64,000 nt of DNA from Oscillospiraceae bacterium (lineage in GTDB: Bacteria > Bacillota > Clostridia > Oscillospirales > Oscillospiraceae). Below, one piece after another: positions 8,006 through 18,197 of this stretch. The translations under genes were made by a program, and so were the position numbers. The stretch lies in contig JAAWSV010000002.1 in NCBI GenBank assembly GCA_022801715.1, positions 1 through 64,000 of the forward strand, given 5' to 3'. The notes below the pieces were generated by a model, which worked only from the letters and a program-made list of their open reading frames with translations, was not told the origin of the DNA and made no database searches. Every line of letters starts with the position of its first letter. Position 1 is the first letter of the stretch.

Positions 8006-9505
8006 ATGAGTGTTAAGAATTGTGAAAAACTGGAAAAGAATCAGGTTGCCTTGACCGTAGAGGTGGACGCTGCTGCCTTTGACGCCGCCATTGAGAAGGC
8101 CTACCGCAAGGTGCGCCATCAGATCAATGTGCCCGGCTTCCGCAAGGGCAAGGCCCCCCGGAAGATGATCGAGAACCTGTACGGTGTGGAGATCTTCTAC
8201 GACGAGGCTATCAATATCGCAATGCCCGACGCTTATGTGGCCGCTGTGAGCGAGGAGAAGCTGGAGCCCGTGGGCTATCCCGAGGTGGAGCTTCTCAGCG
8301 TGTCCAAGGACGGCTTTTCCTTCAAGGCCACGGTGTATGTGTACCCCGAGGTGACCTTGGGCCAGTACAAGGGGCTCAGCGCCCCCAAGGGCGAGGTGAA
8401 GGTCACGGAGGAGGACATTCAGGAGCGGCTGAACCAGCTGGCTGAGCGGAACACCCGTATGCTGGGCGTGGACCGGCCGGTGGAGAACGGCGATGTGGCC
8501 AATATCGACTTTGAGGGCTTCCTTGACAATAAGCCCTTTGATGGCGGCAAGGGGGAGAACTTCGATCTGGAGATCGGCTCCGGCAGCTTCGTCCCCGGCT
8601 TCGAGGAGCAGCTGGCGGGCATGGCCGCCGGGGAGGAGAAGGACATCGACATCACCTTCCCCGAGGACTATCACGCGGATCTGGCCGGCAAGGCCGTGGT
8701 GTTCCATGTGAAGGTCAACGCCGTGAAGCGCAAGGAGGTCCCCGCGCTGGACGACGAGTTTGCCAAGGATGTGTCCGAGTTTGACACCTTGGAGGAGCTG
8801 AAGAAGGACATCGAGGCCAAGATTGCCGCCGACCGGCAGAACGCCGTGGATCACGCCTTTGAGGAGGCGCTGATGGAGCAGGTGGCCGAGGGCATCCAGT
8901 GCGACGTGCCCCAGCCCATGGTGGATGAGCAGGCCCGGCGGTTCGTGGAGAACCTGAAGATGCAGATCCAGCAGCAGGGCATCCCCTATGAGCAGTATCT
9001 CAAGCTGGCCGGCCTTGACGATGAGTCCGTGATGGCGCAGGCGCAGACCCCGGCCCTGCGTCAGGTGCGTCTGGATCTGGCCTTAGAGGCGCTGGCCAAG
9101 GCCGAGGGCGTGGAGGTCAGCGACGAGGAGATCGAGGCCGAGTATGAGCGGGCCGCCGGCCAGTACGGCATGAAGGCGGAGGATCTGAAGAAGTACATTG
9201 ATCAGGGGACGATTAAGAATCAGCTGGTCAACACCAAGGCTGTGAAGGTGGTGGTGGACAGCGCCATCGCCACCAAGTTTGAGGAGAAGGCGCCGGAGGG
9301 CGAGGAGTCCGCCGAGGGGGAGGAGAAGCCCAAGAAGCGCGCCTCCAAGAAGGCCGCGGAATCCGCGGAGCCCGCCGAGGGGGAGGAGAAGCCCAAGAAG
9401 CGCGCCTCCAAGAAGGCCGCGGAGCCCACCGAGGGGGAGGAGAAGCCCAAGAAGCGCACCACCAAGAAGGCTGCCCCCAAGGACGAGGAGGAGCCCGAGG
9501 AGTAA
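8006..9505 (+). CDS. tig: Trigger factor with a repetitive charged C-terminal tail
   Basis: Ribosome-associated chaperone and peptidyl-prolyl isomerase. The N-terminal ribosome-binding domain has the signature GFRKGKAPRKMIE. The FKBP-type domain is at about 160-245 (VDRPVENGDVANIDFEGFLDNKPFDGG), followed by the helical C-terminal arms. The core ends near residue 425. The last 70 or so residues are a tandem Lys/Glu/Ala repeat, three copies of roughly EGEEKPKKRASKKAAE, not part of the normal fold (usual length about 430). The SD is GGAGGAAAAGG. It precedes clpP-clpX-lon, a protein-quality block. Confidence 0.96.
   Translation: MSVKNCEKLEKNQVALTVEVDAAAFDAAIEKAYRKVRHQINVPGFRKGKAPRKMIENLYGVEIFYDEAINIAMPDAYVAAVSEEKLEPVGYPEVELLSVSKDGFSFKATVYVYPEVTLGQYKGLSAPKGEVKVTEEDIQERLNQLAERNTRMLGVDRPVENGDVANIDFEGFLDNKPFDGGKGENFDLEIGSGSFVPGFEEQLAGMAAGEEKDIDITFPEDYHADLAGKAVVFHVKVNAVKRKEVPALDDEFAKDVSEFDTLEELKKDIEAKIAADRQNAVDHAFEEALMEQVAEGIQCDVPQPMVDEQARRFVENLKMQIQQQGIPYEQYLKLAGLDDESVMAQAQTPALRQVRLDLALEALAKAEGVEVSDEEIEAEYERAAGQYGMKAEDLKKYIDQGTIKNQLVNTKAVKVVVDSAIATKFEEKAPEGEESAEGEEKPKKRASKKAAESAEPAEGEEKPKKRASKKAAEPTEGEEKPKKRTTKKAAPKDEEEPEE
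9310..9475 (+). repeat. In-frame tandem repeat encoding the trigger-factor tail
   Basis: Three near-identical units carrying GAGGAGAAGCCCAAGAAGCG, each about 50 bases, with small in-frame spacer differences. The unit is a multiple of three, so copy-number change would keep the frame. Confidence 0.85.
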
Positions 9506-9831
9506 GCGTACAGCAGCGAGAGGTTTGATCTGAGGGAGGGGGAGTGTGCCCCCTCCCGCAGATTGCTTTTGGAAAGCAATGGGACTTTTGGCGGCGGTGA
9601 GGCGGATTGTGTGGAAGGAACCCCTGTTGGGTTCCTTTCAAGCGCAATTGCTCCCCTGCAGGCGGGCTTGGGGTCCGCGGGCCGGGGGGTGAAGCCCTTG
9701 GGGGCGGGCCTCCCTTGCGGTCCCTGACCGGCGGCGGGCATGGCGCTGTTTGATTTCCCATAAACTGGGTAGAATAGTGCTGTTGTATGTGCAGAGAGGG
9801 GTTCCCTATTTTTTGTCAGGAGGTTTACACT
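9506..9831 (+). other. Structured tig-clpP intergenic region
   Basis: 326 bases with no convincing gene. It contains successive perfect hairpins: GGGAGGGGG/CCCCCTCCC at 9534-9557, ATTGCTTT/AAAGCAAT at 9562-9580 and AAGGAACCC/GGGTTCCTT at 9615-9637, then a G/C-rich stretch with further pairing potential and a possible -10 (TAGAAT, near 9770) before clpP. It lacks the core linkers of the R1-R5 family. None of the hairpins has a T-tract, so this is not an obvious terminator. Confidence 0.6.
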
Positions 9832-10413
9832 ATGAGCTTAGTTCCCTATGTCATCGAACAGACCAACCGGGGTGAGCGGTCCTATGACATCTTCTCCCGC
9901 CTGCTCAATGACCGGATTATCTTTTTAGGCGAGGAGGTCAACGACACCACGGCCAGTCTGGTGGTGGCCCAGCTGCTCCATTTAGAGTCCCAGGACCCGG
10001 ACAAGGACATCCAGCTGTATATCAACAGCCCCGGCGGCTCTGTCACCGCAGGGATGGCCATCTATGACACCATGCAGTATGTCCGCTGCGATGTGTCCAC
10101 CATCTGCGTGGGAATGGCGGCCAGCATGGGGGCCTTCCTTCTGGCGGCGGGGGCCAAGGGCAAGCGGATCGCTCTGCCCAACGCGGAGATCATGATCCAC
10201 CAGCCCTCCGCCGGTACACAGGGCCAGATCACCGATATGGCCATCCATCTCAAGCGTTTGGAGATCATCAAGACACGTATGAACCGCATCCTCTCCGAGA
10301 ATACCGGCAAGCCCATTGAGGTGGTGACGGCGGACTGTGAGCGGGACAACTTTATGAGCGCGGAGGAGGCCATGGCCTATGGCCTCATTGACAAAGTGCT
10401 GGATAAGAGGTAG
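9832..10413 (+). CDS. clpP: ATP-dependent Clp protease proteolytic subunit
   Basis: Self-compartmentalised serine protease that partners with ClpX. The catalytic Ser lies in [14 protein letters not shown] (near residue 98) and the His in MIHQPSAG (near 122). [11 protein letters not shown] and the start [10 protein letters not shown] are also characteristic. 193 residues, normal. The start at 9832 follows AGGAGG; the track ORF extends 15 unconserved codons upstream. clpX begins 6 bases downstream. Confidence 0.97.
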   Translation: MSLVPYVIEQTNRGERSYDIFSRLLNDRIIFLGEEVNDTTASLVVAQLLHLESQDPDKDIQLYINSPGGSVTAGMAIYDTMQYVRCDVSTICVGMAASMGAFLLAAGAKGKRIALPNAEIMIHQPSAGTQGQITDMAIHLKRLEIIKTRMNRILSENTGKPIEVVTADCERDNFMSAEEAMAYGLIDKVLDKR

Positions 10414-10419
10414 ACGCCT

Positions 10420-11709
10420 ATGAGCGAGGAAAATAAGAAGTCCCTGCGCTGCTCCTTCTGCGGCCGCTATGAGGAGCAGGTGAGCCGGATGATCCAGGGA
10501 CCCGGTGTGCGTATCTGTGACAACTGCATCCGGCTTTGTATGAGCATCATTGAGGAGGAGTTTCCCGAGAGTGCCGAGGGGCTGGAGACGCCGGCGGAGG
10601 TGCCCACGCCCCGGGAGATCAAGGAGATCTTGGACCAGTATGTCGTCGGTCAGGACTCCGCCAAGGTGGCGCTGTCGGTGTCGGTGTACAACCACTACAA
10701 GCGCATCTTCTACGGCGGGGACGACGAGGTGGAGCTGCAGAAGAGCAACATCCTGATGGTGGGGCCCACCGGCTCGGGCAAGACGCTCTTTGCCCAGACG
10801 CTGGCCCGGATTCTGAAGGTGCCCTTCGCCATCGCTGACGCCACCACCCTCACAGAGGCCGGCTATGTGGGCGACGACGTGGAGAATATCCTTCTGCGCC
10901 TGCTTCAGGCCGCGGACTACGATGTGGAGCTGGCGGAGCGGGGCATCATCTATGTGGATGAGATCGACAAGATCGCCCGCAAGAGTGAGAATACCTCCAT
11001 CACCCGGGATGTGTCCGGCGAGGGGGTTCAGCAGGCTCTCTTGAAGATTTTAGAGGGCACGGTGGCCAATGTGCCCCCGCAGGGGGGACGCAAGCACCCC
11101 CATCAGGAGTTTATCCAGATCGACACACACAACATCCTTTTTATCTGCGGCGGCGCCTTTGACGGTCTGGAGAAGATCATCGAGAAGCGCCTGGACAAGA
11201 AGGGGATCGGCTTCGGCGCGGAGATCGAGAGCAAGCGGGAGCGGGATGTGGGGAGGCTTCTGAAGGAGGTCCAGCCCCACGATCTGCTGAAGTTCGGCAT
11301 CATCCCCGAGCTGGTGGGCCGCCTGCCGGTGATCGCGCCGCTGGAGTCCCTCGACAGGGGGGATTTGGTGCGGATTCTCACCGAGCCCAAGAACGCTCTG
11401 GTGAAGCAGTACCAGAAGCTGTTCTCCTATGACGAGGTGGAGCTTTGCTTCGACAAGGATGCCCTGGAGGCGGTGGCCGACAAGGCCATCGAGCGCAACA
11501 TCGGCGCCCGCGGGCTGCGGGCGGTGATGGAGGGCCTGCTCACCGAGATTATGTACGACATTCCCTCGGACCCCACGGTGGTGCAGGTCCGGGTGACCGC
11601 CCCCTGTGTCAGGGGGGAGGAGCTGCCGGAGATCCAGCGGGATATGGCCCACACCCATCGGCATATGTCCGCGGAGCAGAGCCGGGAGCGCCATGACTCC
11701 GCCTCGTAA
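10420..11709 (+). CDS. clpX: Clp protease ATP-binding subunit ClpX
   Basis: AAA+ unfoldase feeding ClpP. The N-terminal four-Cys zinc domain (CSFCGR, CDNC) recognises substrates and adaptors. Walker A is GPTGSGKT near residue 117, Walker B is [10 protein letters not shown], and the pore loop is GYVGDDVEN. 429 residues, normal. A GAGG site overlaps the clpP stop region, so translation is probably coupled to clpP. A terminator follows. Confidence 0.97.
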   Translation: MSEENKKSLRCSFCGRYEEQVSRMIQGPGVRICDNCIRLCMSIIEEEFPESAEGLETPAEVPTPREIKEILDQYVVGQDSAKVALSVSVYNHYKRIFYGGDDEVELQKSNILMVGPTGSGKTLFAQTLARILKVPFAIADATTLTEAGYVGDDVENILLRLLQAADYDVELAERGIIYVDEIDKIARKSENTSITRDVSGEGVQQALLKILEGTVANVPPQGGRKHPHQEFIQIDTHNILFICGGAFDGLEKIIEKRLDKKGIGFGAEIESKRERDVGRLLKEVQPHDLLKFGIIPELVGRLPVIAPLESLDRGDLVRILTEPKNALVKQYQKLFSYDEVELCFDKDALEAVADKAIERNIGARGLRAVMEGLLTEIMYDIPSDPTVVQVRVTAPCVRGEELPEIQRDMAHTHRHMSAEQSRERHDSAS

Positions 11710-11722
11710 GGGGAGGAGGAGA

Positions 11723-11752
11723 AAAAAGAGGCGCCCTCTGACGCCTCTTTTT
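11723..11752 (+). terminator. Terminator after clpX
   Basis: AAAAAGAGGCG and CGCCTCTTTTT pair around an 8-base loop, with a T-tract on the 3' side: a classic intrinsic terminator ending the clpPX unit. Confidence 0.9.
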
Positions 11753-11775
11753 CAACGAATACTTTTTTTGCCTAT

Positions 11776-11801
11776 CTCAGACAGGGCCTGTGCCCTGTGA
11801 G
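11776..11801 (+). promoter_or_regulatory. Leader hairpin before lon
   Basis: CAGGGC/GCCCTG with outer CTCA/TGAG pairing (two-base bulge) sits just ahead of the lon SD (AAAGGAG). It has no T-tract and is not a CIRCE or CtsR-type operator. It may influence lon mRNA stability or translation. Confidence 0.45.
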
Positions 11802-11818
11802 AAAGGAGCATTCTTACC

Positions 11819-14215
11819 ATGGAACAGACCACCTTAAATATTCCCGCCATGGCGCTGCGGGGACTGACGATCTTCCCCAATATGCTCATGAGCCTGGATG
11901 TGGAGCGGGAGGCCTCCATCCGGGCCCTGGAGCGGGCCATGGAGAACGACGAGGAGATCTTTTTGGTCGCCCAGCGGGAGATCGGCACCTTCCTGCCCTC
12001 GGAGGAGGACCTGTATGCCATCGGTACCGTCTCCGCCATCCGGCAGATTCTTCGGATCAGTGAGCGGGCCATCCGGGTTTTGATGGAGGGGAAGAGCCGG
12101 GCCGTGCTCAAGCGGCTGTGGCAGACCACCCCCTATCTCCGGGCCCATGTGGAGCTGCTGCCGGAGCGGAAGCCCCGGATCAGCCGGGATAAGCTGGAGG
12201 CCCTGCTGCGCCAGACCTTCTCCAATGTGCAGGAGTACTGTGAGCTGTCCCCGCGGGGCGGCGACGAGATCCTAAGCGTGGCGGCGGACAGCCGGGACCC
12301 GGGGTATCTGGCCGACTACATCGCCCAGAATCTGATGCTCCGCCATCAGGATAAGCAGCTTATTTTGGAGGAGCTGCGTCCCACCGCCCGTCTGGAGAAG
12401 ATGAATGAGCTCTTGAAGCGGGAGATGGACATCATCAACCTGGAGCAGGAGCTGGAGCGGAAGATCCGCCAGCACGTGGGGGAGGTCCAGCGGGACCACA
12501 TCCTCCGGGAGCAGCTTCAGGTGATCCGCCGGGAGCTGGGGGAGAGCGACGAGGACAACGAGATTGAGGAGTACCGCCAGAAGATTCTGGCCCTGCGGCT
12601 GGAGCGGGAGGCGGAGGAGAAGCTCCTCAAGGAGCTGGGGCGGCTCAGCAAACAGTCCTACAGCAGCGCCGAGGCGTCGGTGCTCCGCAGCTATTTAGAC
12701 ATCTGCCTGGAGGTGCCCTGGAACCACACCACCAGGGAGCGGGTGAATGTGGCCGCCGCCCGGAAGGCGCTGGATCAGGACCACTTCGGCCTGGAGAAGG
12801 TGAAGGAGCGGATTTTGGAGTTCATCGCCGTCAAGCAGATGAATCCGGAGGCCAAGGGGCAGATCCTCTGTTTGGTGGGCCCACCGGGCGTGGGCAAGAC
12901 CTCCATTGCCATCTCCGTGGCCAAGGCGCTGAATCGAAAGCTCAGCCGGCTGAGCCTGGGCGGCGTCCACGACGAGGCGGAGATCCGGGGACACCGCAAG
13001 ACCTACATAGGGGCCATGCCCGGGCGGATCATCGACGCGGTGATCCGCAGCGGGTCCATGAATCCCCTGCTGGTCTTGGACGAGATTGACAAGCTGGGCG
13101 CCGACCACCGGGGGGACCCGGCCTCGGCCCTCCTGGAGGTGCTGGACGCAGAGCAAAATTACGCCTTCCGGGACCACTATTTAGAGATTCCGGTGGATTT
13201 GAGCCGGGTGATGTTCATCACCACCGCCAACACCACCGACACCATCCCGCGGCCTCTGCTGGACCGGATGGAGGTCATTGAGCTCTCCAGCTACACCGAC
13301 GAGGAGAAGCTGCAGATTGCGAAAAACTACCTGCTCCCCAAGCAGATCAAGGAGCACGGGCTCAGCCGCCGTCAGCTCCAGATCAGCGACAGCGGCCTCC
13401 GGGCCCTGCTCTCCGGCTACACGCGGGAGGCCGGTGTCCGCCGGCTGGAGCGCCAGTGCGCCAAGCTGTGCCGAAAGGCCGCCATGCGTCTGGTGGAGGG
13501 CGGTGTAAAGCAGATTCGTTTGACAGAGAAGGACTTGGCTGACTATCTGGGACCCCGGCGGTACCACCCCAGCGGGGAGACCGGCCGGGAGCGGATCGGC
13601 GTGGTCAACGGGCTGGCCTGGACGGAGAACGGCGGGGAGCTGCTGGAGGTGGAGGTCAATGTGATGGAGGGCAGCGGCAAGCTGGAGCTGACGGGAAACC
13701 TGGGGGACGTGATGAAGGAGTCCGTCCACGCGGCCCTCAGCTGTCTGCGCAGCCGGACGGCGCCCCTGGGCATCCAGCCGGACTTCTACAAGACCAAGGA
13801 CATCCATGTCCACTTCCCCGAGGGGGCTGTGCCCAAGGATGGGCCCAGCGCGGGGATTGCCATCACCACCGCCATGCTCTCTGCCCTGACGGAGCGGCGG
13901 GTCCGGCCCTATTTGGCTATGACCGGGGAGGTGACCCTCCGGGGCCGGGTGCTGCCCATCGGCGGGCTGAAGGAGAAAACCATGGCCGCCTACCGCAGCG
14001 GCATCCGCACGGTGATTATCCCGCAGGAGAACCAGCGGGATCTGAGCGAGATCGACCCGGTGGTCCGGGAGGGCCTGCGCTTTGTGTCGGCGGAGACCAT
14101 TGATACCGTGCTGGCGGAGGCCCTGCTCTATCCGGAGCAGGCGGTGGTGAAGGAGGAGCTGAGCCTGTCCTTTCCGGCGGCGGAGAGCGGCGCGGAGACC
14201 GTGCTGCGCCAGTGA
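11819..14215 (+). CDS. lon: ATP-dependent protease Lon
   Basis: Cytosolic AAA+ serine protease. An N-terminal substrate-binding LAN domain (about 1-200) and a coiled-coil stretch (about 200-290) precede the AAA+ module with Walker [10 protein letters not shown] near residue 355. The C-terminal protease domain has its catalytic Ser in PKDGPSAG near 680 and a Lys in [14 protein letters not shown] near 722. 798 residues, typical. It is followed 13 bases later by engB, an arrangement conserved in Firmicutes (lon-ysxC). Confidence 0.97.
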   Translation: MEQTTLNIPAMALRGLTIFPNMLMSLDVEREASIRALERAMENDEEIFLVAQREIGTFLPSEEDLYAIGTVSAIRQILRISERAIRVLMEGKSRAVLKRLWQTTPYLRAHVELLPERKPRISRDKLEALLRQTFSNVQEYCELSPRGGDEILSVAADSRDPGYLADYIAQNLMLRHQDKQLILEELRPTARLEKMNELLKREMDIINLEQELERKIRQHVGEVQRDHILREQLQVIRRELGESDEDNEIEEYRQKILALRLEREAEEKLLKELGRLSKQSYSSAEASVLRSYLDICLEVPWNHTTRERVNVAAARKALDQDHFGLEKVKERILEFIAVKQMNPEAKGQILCLVGPPGVGKTSIAISVAKALNRKLSRLSLGGVHDEAEIRGHRKTYIGAMPGRIIDAVIRSGSMNPLLVLDEIDKLGADHRGDPASALLEVLDAEQNYAFRDHYLEIPVDLSRVMFITTANTTDTIPRPLLDRMEVIELSSYTDEEKLQIAKNYLLPKQIKEHGLSRRQLQISDSGLRALLSGYTREAGVRRLERQCAKLCRKAAMRLVEGGVKQIRLTEKDLADYLGPRRYHPSGETGRERIGVVNGLAWTENGGELLEVEVNVMEGSGKLELTGNLGDVMKESVHAALSCLRSRTAPLGIQPDFYKTKDIHVHFPEGAVPKDGPSAGIAITTAMLSALTERRVRPYLAMTGEVTLRGRVLPIGGLKEKTMAAYRSGIRTVIIPQENQRDLSEIDPVVREGLRFVSAETIDTVLAEALLYPEQAVVKEELSLSFPAAESGAETVLRQ

Positions 14216-14228
14216 CAGAGGAGGGACC

Positions 14229-14828
14229 ATGGGGGTCAATTTTAACAAGACGGAGTTCGTGCTCTCCGCGGTGTCCCGGCAGCACTTTCTGCGGGACGGC
14301 CTGCCCCAGCTGGCCTTCGCCGGCCGGTCCAATGTGGGGAAGAGCTCGGTGATCAACCGGCTGTTGGGCCGGAAGAACTTTGCCCGGGTGGGGGCCGCGC
14401 CGGGGAAAACCAGTCAGATCAACTACTTCCGCATCGACGGGAGGGGGTACTTGGTGGATCTGCCGGGCTACGGCTACGCCAAGGTGTCCAAGGCGGAGCG
14501 GGAGCGGTGGGGGAGGCTCATGGAGGACTACTTCGCCTCGGGACTTGTCACCTGCGGCGTGATGATCGTGGACGCCCGCCACGCCCCTACGGCGGACGAT
14601 GTGACCATGGCCGGCTGGTTCCGGGACACCGGCTGTCCGGTGATCACGGTGGCCAATAAGCTGGATAAGCTGAAGAAGTCCCAGGTGGAGCCCAATCTCT
14701 CCCTTATCCGGGAGCGCCTCGCCATCCCGGAGGAGGCGGAGCTGGTCCCCTTCTCCGCGGAGCGGGGGGACGGGCGGGAGGCGCTGGCTGAGGCGCTGGA
14801 GCGGTTCCTTCCGCAGATGAGCAGATGA
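14229..14828 (+). CDS. engB: Ribosome biogenesis GTP-binding protein EngB (YsxC)
   Basis: Small essential GTPase for 50S assembly. P-loop GRSNVGKSS, the G2 region PGKTSQINYF, G3 VDLPGYGYAK, G4 NKLDKLK and the G5 region PFSAERG are all present. 199 residues, normal. The SD is GAGGAG. Paired with lon and closed by a strong terminator. Confidence 0.96.
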   Translation: MGVNFNKTEFVLSAVSRQHFLRDGLPQLAFAGRSNVGKSSVINRLLGRKNFARVGAAPGKTSQINYFRIDGRGYLVDLPGYGYAKVSKAERERWGRLMEDYFASGLVTCGVMIVDARHAPTADDVTMAGWFRDTGCPVITVANKLDKLKKSQVEPNLSLIRERLAIPEEAELVPFSAERGDGREALAEALERFLPQMSR

Positions 14829-14834
14829 AATGAG

Positions 14835-14879
14835 AAATCCGCCGAAGGTGATGAATCTTCGGCGGATTTTGCTTTTTTG
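14835..14879 (+). terminator. Terminator after engB
   Basis: AAATCCGCCGAAG pairs with CTTCGGCGGATTT around a 9-base loop, followed by TGCTTTTTTG. Strong intrinsic terminator. Confidence 0.93.
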
Positions 14880-15058
14880 TCGCGGTTTTATGATGGATTG
14901 TTTGAGAAAAATCGGCGGCGGGAGAGCGGGGAGAGGGGAATTTGAAACAATTTGAAAAATTTGCAAATATGTACTTTTCAAATGGGAGTTTTTATACTAA
15001 AATAGGAGCGGAACAATGAGAAATGTATGATATGAAATTCTGTAGGAGGAGATTGGCA
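14880..15058 (+). promoter_or_regulatory. A+T-rich promoter region of pyrH
   Basis: About 180 bases, including an A+T-rich stretch with TATACT at 14993-14998 as the likely -10. The -35 is not clear: TGTACT at 17 bases is a poor match. This is the first promoter-like region of the pyrH-to-polC block. No gene is seen here. Confidence 0.45.
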
Positions 15059-15787
15059 ATGGCGGAAGTGATGTACAAGCGGGTGCTGCTGAAGATCAGC
15101 GGGGAGGCCCTGGCCGGGGAGAAGCACTCCGGGCTGGACTTTGATGTGATCAGCAGCGTCTGTGATGTGATTCAGGAGGCGGTGGAGCTGGGAGTGGAGG
15201 TCGGCGTGGTCATCGGCGGCGGCAACTTCTGGCGTGGGCTGAAGGACGGCAACGGCAAGATGGAGCGCACGCGGGCCGACCACATGGGCATGATGGCCAC
15301 GGCCATGAACTGTCTGGCCATGGCGGACGTGCTGGAGCAGAAGGGCGTGGACGTGCGGGTGCAGACCGCCGTGGAGATGCGGGCGGTGGCGGAGCCCTAC
15401 ATCCGCTCCCGGGCCATCCGGCATTTGGAGAAGGGCCGCGTGGTAATCTTCGGCTGCGGCACCGGGAATCCCTACTTCTCCACAGACACCGCGGCGGTGC
15501 TCCGGGCGGCGGAGATCAACGCGGACGTGATCTTGCTGGCGAAGAACATAGACGGCGTCTACAGCGCCGACCCCAACGTGGACAGCAATGCGGTGAAGTA
15601 CGAGAGCATCACCTATGATGACGTGCTGGCCAAGCACCTCCGGGTGATGGACTCCACCGCCACCAGCCTCAGCATGGACAACCGCATTCCCATCCTGGTC
15701 TTTGCGCTGAAGGACCCCAAAAATATCATCCGCGCCCTGAAGGGCGAGAAAATTGGTACGATTGTAAAGGAGGACCCTGCTCTATGA
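15059..15787 (+). CDS. pyrH: Uridylate (UMP) kinase
   Basis: Hexameric amino-acid-kinase-fold UMP kinase of pyrimidine synthesis. Visible motifs: [50 protein letters not shown] and the C-terminal [12 protein letters not shown]. 242 residues. The start at 15059 follows TAGGAGGAG. The 3' end overlaps frr by 4 bases, the standard pyrH-frr pair. Confidence 0.96.
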   Translation: MAEVMYKRVLLKISGEALAGEKHSGLDFDVISSVCDVIQEAVELGVEVGVVIGGGNFWRGLKDGNGKMERTRADHMGMMATAMNCLAMADVLEQKGVDVRVQTAVEMRAVAEPYIRSRAIRHLEKGRVVIFGCGTGNPYFSTDTAAVLRAAEINADVILLAKNIDGVYSADPNVDSNAVKYESITYDDVLAKHLRVMDSTATSLSMDNRIPILVFALKDPKNIIRALKGEKIGTIVKEDPAL

Positions 15788-16341
15788 TGAAGGACGAGTA
15801 TAAGGTATTCGAGGATAAGATGAAAAAGACCTTGGATTCTGTGGCCGCGGACTTTGGCGCCGTGCGCGCGGGGCGGGCCAACGCCGCTGTGCTGGACCGG
15901 ATCATGGTCAACTACTACGGCACCCCCACCCCCATCCAGCAGATCGCCTCCATCGGCTCACCGGACCCCCGGTCCCTGGTGATCACCCCGTGGGACGCCT
16001 CGGCGGTGAAGGCCATTGAGAAGGCCATTCAGGAGTCGGATTTGGGCATCAATCCCGCCAATGACGGCAAGTGCCTGCGCCTGCTCTTCCCCCAGCTGAC
16101 AGAGGAGCGCCGCAAGGAGCTTACCAAGCTCATTGCCAAGTACGCCGAGGGCGGCAAGGTGGCCATCCGCAACATCCGCCGGGATGCCATGGACAAGTTC
16201 AAGAAGATGGAGAAGGGCGGCGAGATGACCGAGGACGATCTGAAGATCGCCGAGAAGGACATCCAGAAGCTCACCGACGAGATGATCAAGAAGGTGGATG
16301 AGCTGTACGCGGTGAAGGAGAAGGAGCTTTTGGAGGTATAA
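15784..16341 (+). CDS. frr: Ribosome recycling factor
   Basis: Splits post-termination ribosomes with EF-G. 185 residues, with [45 protein letters not shown] and the Lys/Glu-rich C-terminal helix. Two tandem ATGs; AAAGGAGG supports 15784. Repeat R2 begins 6 bases after the stop codon. Confidence 0.96.
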   Translation: MMKDEYKVFEDKMKKTLDSVAADFGAVRAGRANAAVLDRIMVNYYGTPTPIQQIASIGSPDPRSLVITPWDASAVKAIEKAIQESDLGINPANDGKCLRLLFPQLTEERRKELTKLIAKYAEGGKVAIRNIRRDAMDKFKKMEKGGEMTEDDLKIAEKDIQKLTDEMIKKVDELYAVKEKELLEV

Positions 16342-16347
16342 TTTTTC

Positions 16348-16572
16348 GTTTGAAATCTGCGGATTTCAAACAAATTGGGGGTTGCGCTGCGCTCTGCGCC
16401 TCGGACTTTGCCCCGTGGGGGCAAAGTCCTGCGACGCTCGCTTCGCGAGAGGGATTTTTCCCGAAAACGCGGTTTCCGGGAAAAATGATTTTGGATTTTT
16501 TGCGGCGTGCGCGCCGCAAACTCCTGCGGAGGGCTTTGGCTGTGGGCGGGGACCTTGTCCCCGCTCACAGCT
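16348..16572 (+). repeat. Dispersed structured repeat, copy R2
   Basis: It starts 6 bases after the frr stop with GTTTGAAATC/GATTTCAAAC (10 bp). Then come GCGCTGCGCTCTGCGCCTCG, a long stem (GGACTTTGCCCC/GGGGCAAAGTCC), the linker GACGCTCGCTTCGCGAGAGGG, ATTTTTCCC/GGGAAAAAT enclosing GAAAACGCGGTTTCC, TTTGCGGCG/CGCCGCAAA, CTCCTGCGGAGGG and a closing GCTGTG-GCGGGGAC hairpin. It fills most of the frr-uppS gap; nothing else is seen there. Confidence 0.88.
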
Positions 16573-16623
16573 AAGAGTTCGGCGGGGGATAGATCGGGGC
16601 TTTGGCCTCCTCACGGAGGGGTT

Positions 16624-17394
16624 ATGGGAGTTTCTTGGTTTTCTAAAAAAGAGCGGGATGTGGCGGGTCAGGTGGATTTCGACCATTTGCCCCGTCACAT
16701 TGCGATTATACTGGATGGCAACGGCCGCTGGGCCAAAAAGCGGGGGCTGCCCCGCACCGCCGGGCACAAGGTGGGGGCGGAGACCTTCCGTTCTATCGCC
16801 ACCTACTGCCGGGATATCGGCATCGACTATCTGACGGTGTACGCCTTCTCCACGGAGAACTGGAAGCGTCCAAAGGATGAGGTGGACACCATTATGGCCC
16901 TGCTGCGGCAGTATCTGCTGGAGGCCATTGACACCATGGAGCGGGACAACGTGCGTCTCAGTTTTATGGGGGATCTGTCGGTGCTGACAGAGGAGCTGCG
17001 GGGACTGGCCGCTCAGTGCAATGAGATCTCCGGGAGGCTCACCGGCTGCCAGTGCAATATCTGTGTCAACTACGGGGGGCGTGCCGAGCTCGTTCACGCC
17101 GCCCAGCGCTTTGCGAGGGACTGTCTGATGGGGCTGGCGGAGCCCGCCGGGCTGACGGAGGAGGTTTTTGAGGGCTATCTCTATTCCGCCGGTATCCCCA
17201 GCCCGGATCTGCTGATCCGGCCGGGCGGGGAGCAGCGGCTCTCCAACTTCCTCCTTTGGCAGTGCGCCTACAGCGAGTTCTACTACACCGACGTGCTCTG
17301 GCCCGACTTCTCCAAGGAGGAGCTCCACCGGGCCATCGCCGCCTACCAGTGCCGGAACCGGCGCTTTGGCGGGGTATCAGGAGGCGGCGTATGA
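16624..17394 (+). CDS. uppS: Undecaprenyl diphosphate synthase (isoprenyl transferase)
   Basis: cis-Prenyltransferase making the undecaprenyl carrier for cell-wall synthesis. Motifs: IILDGNGRWAKKRGLPRTAGHKVG, YAFSTENWKRP, NYGGRAELVHA and RPGGEQRLSNFLLWQ. 256 residues. The start at 16624 (MGVSWFSKKE) has GGAGGGG upstream; the longer track ORF would translate part of repeat R2. The stop overlaps the cdsA start (ATGA). Confidence 0.96.
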   Translation: MGVSWFSKKERDVAGQVDFDHLPRHIAIILDGNGRWAKKRGLPRTAGHKVGAETFRSIATYCRDIGIDYLTVYAFSTENWKRPKDEVDTIMALLRQYLLEAIDTMERDNVRLSFMGDLSVLTEELRGLAAQCNEISGRLTGCQCNICVNYGGRAELVHAAQRFARDCLMGLAEPAGLTEEVFEGYLYSAGIPSPDLLIRPGGEQRLSNFLLWQCAYSEFYYTDVLWPDFSKEELHRAIAAYQCRNRRFGGVSGGGV

Positions 17395-18188
17395 AATCGA
17401 GAATTTTGGTATCCGTGGTGGGGGTGCCCCTGCTGCTCTATGTGGTGCTCTTTGCCCCGGAGTGGGTGACGGCGGTGGCGCTGGCGATTCTGTCGGGCAT
17501 CGCCGCCGGGGAGCTGCTGGAGTGCGTGGGGCTTTTGAAGGAAAGCCGGTTTTTGAGCCGCATCACCGTCTATGCCGCCGTGTGGACGCCCCTCTGTGCC
17601 GCCTTCCTGCCCCAGTGGCGGGGACTGAGCCTGCTGATCTACTACCTCTTGGCCTTCGCCGTGGCGGTGTATCGGGCGGGGGAGATCAAATTCGCCCAGC
17701 TGATGGCGGCTCTCTTCGGGGGGCTTCTGATCCCCTACTCCTTCAGCGCCTTCCTGCTGGTGGAGGCCGCTGGGCACCGGGGCTATCTGCTGCTGCCCTT
17801 TATCTTCAGCTTCGGCAGCGACACCTGCGCCTTCTTCGCCGGCAACGCCTTCGGCAGGCACAAGCTGGCCCCCAGGGTGAGCCCCCACAAGACCGTGGAG
17901 GGCGCCGTGGGCGGGCTCCTGGGGGACCTGGTGCTGGCGATCGGCTTTGTCTATGTGATGAACCGTTATTTCAGCCAGTCCCTCCACTACGGCGGCATGG
18001 CCGTCATCGGCGTGGTGTGCAGCGCCATCGCCCAGCTGGGGGATCTGACCTTCTCCCTGATCAAGCGGGAGTTCGGCATCAAGGACTACGGCCACATCTT
18101 CTTGGCCCACGGCGGCGTTCTGGACCGCTTCGACAGCGTCCTATTCGTGGCCCCGGCCATGGCCCTGATCCTGCCACACCTGATGTAA
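17391..18188 (+). CDS. cdsA: Phosphatidate cytidylyltransferase
   Basis: Integral membrane enzyme making CDP-diacylglycerol for phospholipid synthesis. Multiple hydrophobic helices; the C-terminal signature is SLIKREFGIKDYGHI with HGGVLDRFDS. 265 residues. The start at 17391 (MKSRILVSVVG) overlaps the uppS stop, with AGGAGG in the uppS 3' end, so translation is coupled. Confidence 0.94.
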   Translation: MKSRILVSVVGVPLLLYVVLFAPEWVTAVALAILSGIAAGELLECVGLLKESRFLSRITVYAAVWTPLCAAFLPQWRGLSLLIYYLLAFAVAVYRAGEIKFAQLMAALFGGLLIPYSFSAFLLVEAAGHRGYLLLPFIFSFGSDTCAFFAGNAFGRHKLAPRVSPHKTVEGAVGGLLGDLVLAIGFVYVMNRYFSQSLHYGGMAVIGVVCSAIAQLGDLTFSLIKREFGIKDYGHIFLAHGGVLDRFDSVLFVAPAMALILPHLM

Positions 18189-18197
18189 CACACCCAG

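Noticed and set aside
9310-9475. Possible CRISPR-like array
   Set aside because: The repeats are in-frame coding units of the trigger-factor tail, with no regular unique spacers and no cas genes.
11753-11818. CIRCE or CtsR operator before lon
   Set aside because: Neither the TTAGCACTC-N9-GAGTGCTAA nor the GGTCAAA direct-repeat pattern is present.
16507-16623. N-terminal extension of uppS
   Set aside because: It would translate part of repeat R2; the ATG at 16624 has a good SD and the conserved N-terminus.
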